This document shows, piece by piece, positions 32,618 through 36,613 of a stretch of 36,613 nucleotides of DNA. The notes beneath the pieces were generated by a model. It did no database searches. It saw only the letters and a list, made by a program, of their open reading frames with translations, and had not been told where the DNA came from. A program made the translations under genes and the position numbers. The DNA is from Alistipes sp. (lineage in GTDB: Bacteria > Bacteroidota > Bacteroidia > Bacteroidales > Rikenellaceae), in NCBI GenBank assembly GCA_017408825.1, contig JAFQTX010000004.1, forward strand, positions 1 to 36,613. The letters are read 5' to 3'. Position 1 is the first letter of the stretch. Each line of letters begins with the position of its first letter.

Positions 32618-33760
32618 ATGAAGAGATTTTTGTTGGCCGCAATGGCCTCTGTTGCGCTCCTTGCCTCGTGCAGTAATAATGGAGCAAATACCACCGTTGA
32701 GGGTCGTTTTGTTAGCGACCGTGTCGATTCAGTATACCTCGAGCGTATATCGGATAGCTATGATGCCGTGGAGCGTATTGATGGTGTAGCGCTGGGTTCG
32801 GACGGAGGATTTAAGTTTGAGTTTGATGTCGATGATGAGACCTCTCCACGCCTTTATCGCCTAAGTTTCAATACTAACGTGCGCCCAATAACACTGGTCG
32901 TTGCTGCGGAAGATAACATCTATCTCGACTCGGCAGGCGATCTGTTCCTAAACTACGAGGTGAAGAACTCCGAGGAGTCGCAGCTCATCAAGCAGTTTAA
33001 CCGAGAGTACTACTCGGCCGTAGATCGTCTTGCACGTCTCAGCCAGCGCATAGCCACGACCGAAGGTGATATGCTCGAGCTTAATAAGGAGGCATATAAG
33101 GCGGCTATGGAGGCTATTCAGTGTCAGGTGCGCTTTGTGGGTAGCAACCCCAATACTTTGGCAGCATTCTACGCGTCACGCCAGCACGTAGCCGAGGAGT
33201 ATGTGCCTATGCTCGAGGGTAAGGGTATCTCCACTCCTCATATTCATATGCTCAAAGAGGGCCTTTCGGAGAGCTATCCCGATAGCCCATATATCGCTCT
33301 GTTGCAGAGTGAGATTGAGAGTGCCGAGGCCTTTGCCAATCTTGCCGATAAGATTGTTGAGAGTCCATACCCCGATATCGAGCTCGACGATATGTATAAG
33401 AATATGCACTCGTTGTCGGAACTCTCTGGCAAGGTTGTGTTGCTCTATTTCTGGACCGCCGAGCTGCCCCTGTGTAACAACATAAATGCCGAGCTTAAGA
33501 CCCTCTATGAGAAGTATCACGACGAGGGCTTTGAGGTATATCACGTATCGGCAGATGCAAACCGTGCACTATGGATCGAGGCTACACGTGCTCAGCAGCT
33601 ACCATGGATCTCGGTATTCGGCTCAACCGACCCACGAGTATTCTCGCTATATAGCGTCGTAGAGTTGCCTATGGCCTACATTATATCTAAGTCGGGCGAT
33701 ATTGAACTCTGCCCTCTGGCTATTGATGGGCTCGAGCGTGAAATCAAGAAGCGACTATAA
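32618..33760 (+). CDS. Thioredoxin-like lipoprotein with degenerate active site (DUF4369-type)
   Basis: A 380-residue lipoprotein (lipobox LLASC, C18; ATG at 32618 chosen because it opens the signal peptide). The N-terminal part resembles the DUF4369 domain found ahead of Bacteroidetes periplasmic thioredoxins. The thioredoxin fold starts near LSGKVVLLYFW; the usual WCxxC is replaced by ELPLC (282-286), so only the second cysteine (C286) remains. The cis-proline (VELPMAYII) is kept. It is therefore unlikely to be an ordinary disulfide reductase. Followed 3 bp later by the lpxH-like gene. Confidence 0.85.
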   Translation: MKRFLLAAMASVALLASCSNNGANTTVEGRFVSDRVDSVYLERISDSYDAVERIDGVALGSDGGFKFEFDVDDETSPRLYRLSFNTNVRPITLVVAAEDNIYLDSAGDLFLNYEVKNSEESQLIKQFNREYYSAVDRLARLSQRIATTEGDMLELNKEAYKAAMEAIQCQVRFVGSNPNTLAAFYASRQHVAEEYVPMLEGKGISTPHIHMLKEGLSESYPDSPYIALLQSEIESAEAFANLADKIVESPYPDIELDDMYKNMHSLSELSGKVVLLYFWTAELPLCNNINAELKTLYEKYHDEGFEVYHVSADANRALWIEATRAQQLPWISVFGSTDPRVFSLYSVVELPMAYIISKSGDIELCPLAIDGLEREIKKRL

Positions 33761-33763
33761 CCA

Positions 33764-34507
33764 ATGATCTACTTTGCCTCAGACATACACCTTGGTGGAG
33801 GTACTTCGGAGCAGGCTAAGCGCACCGAGAGGGCCTTCTGTCGTTGGCTGGATAGCATCGTAGTAGATGCTACGGATATATATCTGCTTGGTGATGTTTT
33901 CGACTTCTGGTTTGAGTATCGTATGGTAGTGCCTCAGGGCTTTGTGCGTGTGCTGGCACGTCTTGCTACGCTTACGGACCGTGGCGTGCGAGTGACTCTA
34001 TTTACCGGCAACCACGATATGTGGTGCTACGACTATCTAAGTCGTGAGTGTGGCATTCATATCGTGCGACGTCCCGAGGTTGTTGAGTTGTATGGTCGTA
34101 AGCTGCATCTTGCTCACGGAGATAATATGAATATCAAGGGGCAGCCACTGCTGCGACTGATGAATGCCACGTTCCGCTCCAAGGTGGCACGTTGGCTCTT
34201 TAGTTGGTTGGTGCATCCCGACCTGGCGCTTAAGTTTGGCCGTGGGTGGAGTGGCCGCTCTCGCAAGTCGCACGGCGGCGAGAAGATCACCCCCAGCCAT
34301 CTGGAATACTTGGTGGAGTATGCTCGTAAGCACTATGCCGAGGCGAGCGATACGTATGCCTATATCTTTGGCCATATGCACTATCCACATAGCGTTGCCG
34401 AGGGTGACTTTAGGGTGTTGTTCCTAAGTGATTGGTCTGGTGACGAGGCCACATATGCGGTGATGGACACCGACCATAAACTCGAACTTAAAACCTTTAA
34501 TATATAG
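33764..34507 (+). CDS. lpxH: UDP-2,3-diacylglucosamine diphosphatase-like metallophosphoesterase
   Basis: A 247-residue calcineurin-like phosphoesterase. Metal ligands are D7 and H9 (SDIHLG), D44 (LLGDVFDFWFE), N83 and H84 (TGNHDMW), H118 (LAHGD) and the late GHMHYP. This matches LpxH, which hydrolyses UDP-2,3-diacylglucosamine to lipid X in lipid A synthesis; the LpxH/LpxG relation in this phylum makes the name probable rather than certain. Stop TAG directly abuts the thyA ATG. Confidence 0.88.
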   Translation: MIYFASDIHLGGGTSEQAKRTERAFCRWLDSIVVDATDIYLLGDVFDFWFEYRMVVPQGFVRVLARLATLTDRGVRVTLFTGNHDMWCYDYLSRECGIHIVRRPEVVELYGRKLHLAHGDNMNIKGQPLLRLMNATFRSKVARWLFSWLVHPDLALKFGRGWSGRSRKSHGGEKITPSHLEYLVEYARKHYAEASDTYAYIFGHMHYPHSVAEGDFRVLFLSDWSGDEATYAVMDTDHKLELKTFNI

Positions 34508-35401
34508 ATGAAACAGTATCTCGAGCTACTATCAACCATACGTGAGCATGGCGTGGTGCGTGGTGACCGTACAGGCACAGGCACAAAGGGAGTATTTGGC
34601 TATCAGATGCGCTTTAACCTCGCTGAGGGCTTCCCGTTGCTTACCACCAAACGTGTATTTATGAAGGGTATCATCCACGAGCTGTTATGGTTTCTTCGTG
34701 GCGACACCAATATAAAGTACTTGGTGGATAATGGCGTGCATATCTGGGATAGTGATGCTTTTCGTTACTACAACGAGCTCTGTGTCAAGCACGGCGTGTT
34801 GCCCGTAGACCTCAATACTTTCCTCGCTGCGGCAGGTGTAGAGTCACCCATTGAGGGCTACCGCTTTGGCGACCTTAACCATGTCTATGGCTATCAGTGG
34901 CGCTCGTGGCCCAAGGCTTCGGGCGAGAGTATCGACCAGATACAAAATGTAATAAACACGCTCAAGACAAACCCTACGTCACGCCGTATGATTGTCTCGG
35001 CGTGGAACGTGGCCGATGTTGAGGATATGGCCCTGCCCCCTTGTCACACGATGTTTCAGTTCTTTGTTGCCGAGGGTAAGCTGTCGTGCCAGCTCTATCA
35101 GCGTAGTGCTGACTGCTTCCTTGGCGTGCCATTCAATATTGCGTCGTACGCTCTGCTTACGATGATGATAGCCAAGGAGTGTGGCCTCGAGCTTGGCGAC
35201 TTTGTACACACGCTCGGCGATGCACATCTCTACCTTAACCATCTCGAGCAGGCTGACGAGCAACTTAGCCGTGAGCCACGCAGGCTCCCCAAGATGAGGC
35301 TCAATCCCGATGTAAAGTCAATATTCGACTACCGCTACGAGGACTTTACACTTGAGGGCTACGACCCGCACCCAGCAATTAAAGCACCACTATCATTCTA
35401 A
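34508..35401 (+). CDS. thyA: Thymidylate synthase
   Basis: This 297-residue enzyme converts dUMP to dTMP with methylene-tetrahydrofolate. The nucleophile is C179 in [17 protein letters not shown] near the start and [20 protein letters not shown] are conserved. Its start touches the lpxH stop, and folA follows after 7 bp, as expected because thymidylate synthase produces dihydrofolate that DHFR recycles. Confidence 0.98.
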   Translation: MKQYLELLSTIREHGVVRGDRTGTGTKGVFGYQMRFNLAEGFPLLTTKRVFMKGIIHELLWFLRGDTNIKYLVDNGVHIWDSDAFRYYNELCVKHGVLPVDLNTFLAAAGVESPIEGYRFGDLNHVYGYQWRSWPKASGESIDQIQNVINTLKTNPTSRRMIVSAWNVADVEDMALPPCHTMFQFFVAEGKLSCQLYQRSADCFLGVPFNIASYALLTMMIAKECGLELGDFVHTLGDAHLYLNHLEQADEQLSREPRRLPKMRLNPDVKSIFDYRYEDFTLEGYDPHPAIKAPLSF

Positions 35402-35408
35402 TATAACC

Positions 35409-35891
35409 ATGCTAAGTATTATCGTCGCCGTAGCTAAGAACGGCACTATCGGAGATAAGAATGCCCTGCTCTGGCATATTAAGGAGGATATGCGTTTCTT
35501 CCGCACTACAACCTCGGGCCACGCCGTGATTATGGGTCGCAAGACCTTTGAGTCGTTGGGCTCTAAGCCACTTCCTAAGCGCACAAACATCGTTATCACA
35601 CGCTCTGATGCATCGTTCGAAGGTGCTCTCACGGCCCACTCACTGGAGGAGGCTGTGCGTCTTGCGGGCGACGACGAGGAGATATTTGTTATTGGCGGTG
35701 CGCAGATATATGCCGAGGCACTCAAGGTTGCTGATAGGCTATACCTCACACGTGTTGAGCGAGACTATGAGGGCGACACCTCGTTCCCCGAGTTTGACCT
35801 CGGCAGGTGGCAGCTTGTTCATGAGGAGCATCACGAGCGTGGGGAGGAGTTTGAGTATCCGTTTACCTTCCTCACCTATGATTTCTTGTGA
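35409..35891 (+). CDS. folA: Dihydrofolate reductase
   Basis: A 160-residue DHFR reducing dihydrofolate to tetrahydrofolate. The ATG at 35409 gives the standard start LSIIVAVAKNGTIG. D27 (HIKEDMRFF) is the catalytic acid, and VIMGRKTFESLG and IFVIGGAQIYAEAL bind NADPH. An in-frame start at 35352 lies inside thyA and adds no homology. Confidence 0.97.
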   Translation: MLSIIVAVAKNGTIGDKNALLWHIKEDMRFFRTTTSGHAVIMGRKTFESLGSKPLPKRTNIVITRSDASFEGALTAHSLEEAVRLAGDDEEIFVIGGAQIYAEALKVADRLYLTRVERDYEGDTSFPEFDLGRWQLVHEEHHERGEEFEYPFTFLTYDFL

Positions 35892-35892
35892 T

Positions 35893-35993
35893 AAGGGGTC
35901 ATCTGCAGCCTCTCAATCTAAAGCCCGAATGGGAAATACACTAAGTATGTCCCATCCGGGCTTTCTCTTAATCGAGGCCACATATAACCCCTT
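35893..35993. repeat. Long palindromic element D (shorter variant, folA terminator)
   Basis: The core stem pairs AAAGCCCG (35920-35927) with CGGGCTTT (35957-35964) over ATGGGA/TCCCAT and an apex ATAC-N-GTAT. Outer arms AAGGGG (35893-35898) and CCCCTT (35988-35993) close it. Part of its left arm recurs at 36014-36043. It begins 1 bp after the folA stop. Confidence 0.85.
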
Positions 35994-36045
35994 CTGACAA
36001 GAAATTTGGTTGTGATAAGGGGTCATCTGCGGCCTCTCAATCATG

Positions 36046-36174
36046 AATTTTCGATTATAAAGCCGCATCTACTTCCGCTAACAAAAGAAAATGCGAATGA
36101 GCAGTACGCCCAAGTACAGCCCATCCGCATTTTTTTTGCCGAGCGTTGTATCTACAGCTTTCTACTCAAAAATT
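36046..36174. repeat. Long palindromic element E
   Basis: A 129-bp copy, AATTTTCGATTATAAAGC to GCTTTCTACTCAAAAATT. The core stem pairs AAAATGCG (36088-36095) with CGCATTTT (36126-36133) around an apex GTACGCCCAAGTAC. The end arms changed on both sides compared with C (AAAGC/GCTTT against AAGGC/GCCTT). Confidence 0.88.
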
Positions 36175-36188
36175 GGGTCGGCGTTGGT

Positions 36189-36352
36189 CGGGGAGTTTCG
36201 GGGAAGATGAGGACGATGAGGATCTCTATCCATAAATTCCCCACTATCCCCAGCATCCCTCGTTCACAGCCGTCTTATTTTTTTTGGGACCATTGGGACC
36301 ATTAAGACAATAAGACCATTACGAGGTCGGGTATCGCCGTTGTCTCGGTCAT
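36189..36352. repeat. Decayed second copy of the composite 9-bp-array module
   Basis: After element E come G-rich units (GGGGAGTTTC, GGGGAAGAT, GAGGACGAT, GAGGAT), AAATTCCCCACTATCCCCAG, then CCCTCGTT-C/A-ACAGCCGTCTTA, GGGACCATT repeats (36285-36320) and ACGAGGTCGGGTATCG. The order is the same as at 26277-26524. No gene is visible between 35892 and 36478. Confidence 0.8.
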
Positions 36353-36414
36353 AGCCATCTTATCGTCCTAAATCTGTTTTCCGAGCCACGCTTGGCAACC
36401 GCAAATAAAAGAAA

Positions 36415-36454
36415 GGAGGTGACTAAAAAGTTAATTAGCCACCTCCGTTTTTTT
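36415..36454. terminator. Bidirectional terminator
   Basis: An 11-bp stem with one A-C mismatch (36415-36425 with 36436-36446) is followed on the plus strand by GTTTTTTT. On the minus strand it starts a few bases after a TAA stop and is followed by TTTCTTTT. Confidence 0.8.
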
Positions 36455-36478
36455 ATTCAGCCTCTTTTGTAGCTGAAG
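36453..36478 (-). pseudogene. Possible last codons of a minus-strand gene cut off by an IS
   Basis: Reading the minus strand leftwards from the IS end gives an open frame T-S-A-T-K-E-A-E and TAA (36455-36453), directly followed by a terminator. An acidic Ala/Glu tail is plausible for a real protein C terminus. Only eight codons are visible before the IS border, so this is tentative. Confidence 0.3.
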
Positions 36479-36613
36479 TGACCCCAAAAGTTTGGACAAA
36501 AAACTTTTGGGGTTTCATTATGCGCAAAAAACACGATTATGTAGCATTACTCAAATATATGAGGATGCTCGAAGATGGTTACTCGGTCAAATCAATTGCT
36601 AAAAATTATGGTA
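36479..36613 (+). mobile_element. Left end of an IS3-like insertion sequence (partial)
   Basis: The element appears to begin TGACCCCAAAAGTTTGGACA, typical of terminal inverted repeats of Bacteroidetes IS3-group elements. A 13-bp perfect inverted repeat (36481-36493 with 36501-36513) forms a hairpin just before the transposase start. The right end lies outside the window. Confidence 0.75.
36520..36613 (+). CDS. IS3-family transposase OrfA, N-terminal fragment
   Basis: ATG at 36520 opens a frame that runs off the window: MRKKHDYVALLKYMRMLEDG, then YSVKSIAKNYG. The helix-turn-helix pattern (GYSVKSIAKNYG) and Lys-rich N terminus are those of OrfA DNA-binding proteins of IS3/IS150-like elements. 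Truncated by the window edge, not by mutation as far as can be seen. Confidence 0.75.
   Translation, partial: MRKKHDYVALLKYMRMLEDGYSVKSIAKNYG

Noticed and set aside
36006-36305. 99-codon plus-strand ORF
   Set aside because: Runs through palindromic element E and the decayed arrays; its sequence is explained by the repeats.

Overview
The window looks like chromosomal DNA of a gut-type Bacteroidales bacterium. The reasons are SusC/SusD pairs, many lipoproteins with Bacteroidetes-type lipoboxes, promoters of the TTTG / ~20 bp / TAnnTTTG type, few Shine-Dalgarno sites, a DUF4290 gene, fused glyQS and a streptopain-like C10 protease. A Rikenellaceae (Alistipes-like) source is my guess, not proven. 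There is no rRNA, tRNA or CRISPR.

Region 1 (1-8240): a 121-bp tandem repeat, a terminator and a strong promoter lead into a susC-susD-lipoprotein operon with a good terminator.

Region 2 (8300-16240): a surface or periplasmic proteolysis block. Two paralogous cassettes each pair a lipoprotein subtilase (S8) with a small lipocalin-like lipoprotein, and share promoter and leader sequence. A C10 thiol protease and a BACON-like lipoprotein follow. Next to a SusCD importer and without any glycoside hydrolase, this suggests protein or peptide harvesting rather than glycan use (inference).

Region 3 (16236-26018): mostly housekeeping: yraN and pepE on the minus strand, then acpP-fabF-rnc, an L,D-transpeptidase/LysM protein, radC, and glyQS - a 36-residue membrane protein - ruvX - def. 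Inside it sits an AT-rich gene for a TIR-coiled coil-transmembrane-lectin-like protein, a plausible cell-surface immune or signalling effector.

Region 4 (26019-29823): intergenic repeats, a small outer-membrane barrel, a surface lipoprotein whose signal peptide appears frameshifted in a homopolymer, and a family 2 glycosyltransferase.

Region 5 (29816-35891): gph in a divergent, apparently leaderless pair with the glycosyltransferase; a sigma-54-type AAA+ protein with a pseudo-receiver and no HTH; then an operon DUF4290 - degenerate thioredoxin lipoprotein - lpxH-like - thyA - folA.

Region 6 (35892-36613): more of the same intergenic repeats, a terminator, the last codons of a minus-strand gene, and the left end of an IS3-like element cut by the window edge.

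The most unusual non-coding signal is a family of five long palindromes (about 100-130 bp) whose stems differ in sequence but keep pairing. Two of the sites also carry 9-bp-period G-rich, C-rich and GACCATTA arrays, as a composite module downstream of def and of folA.
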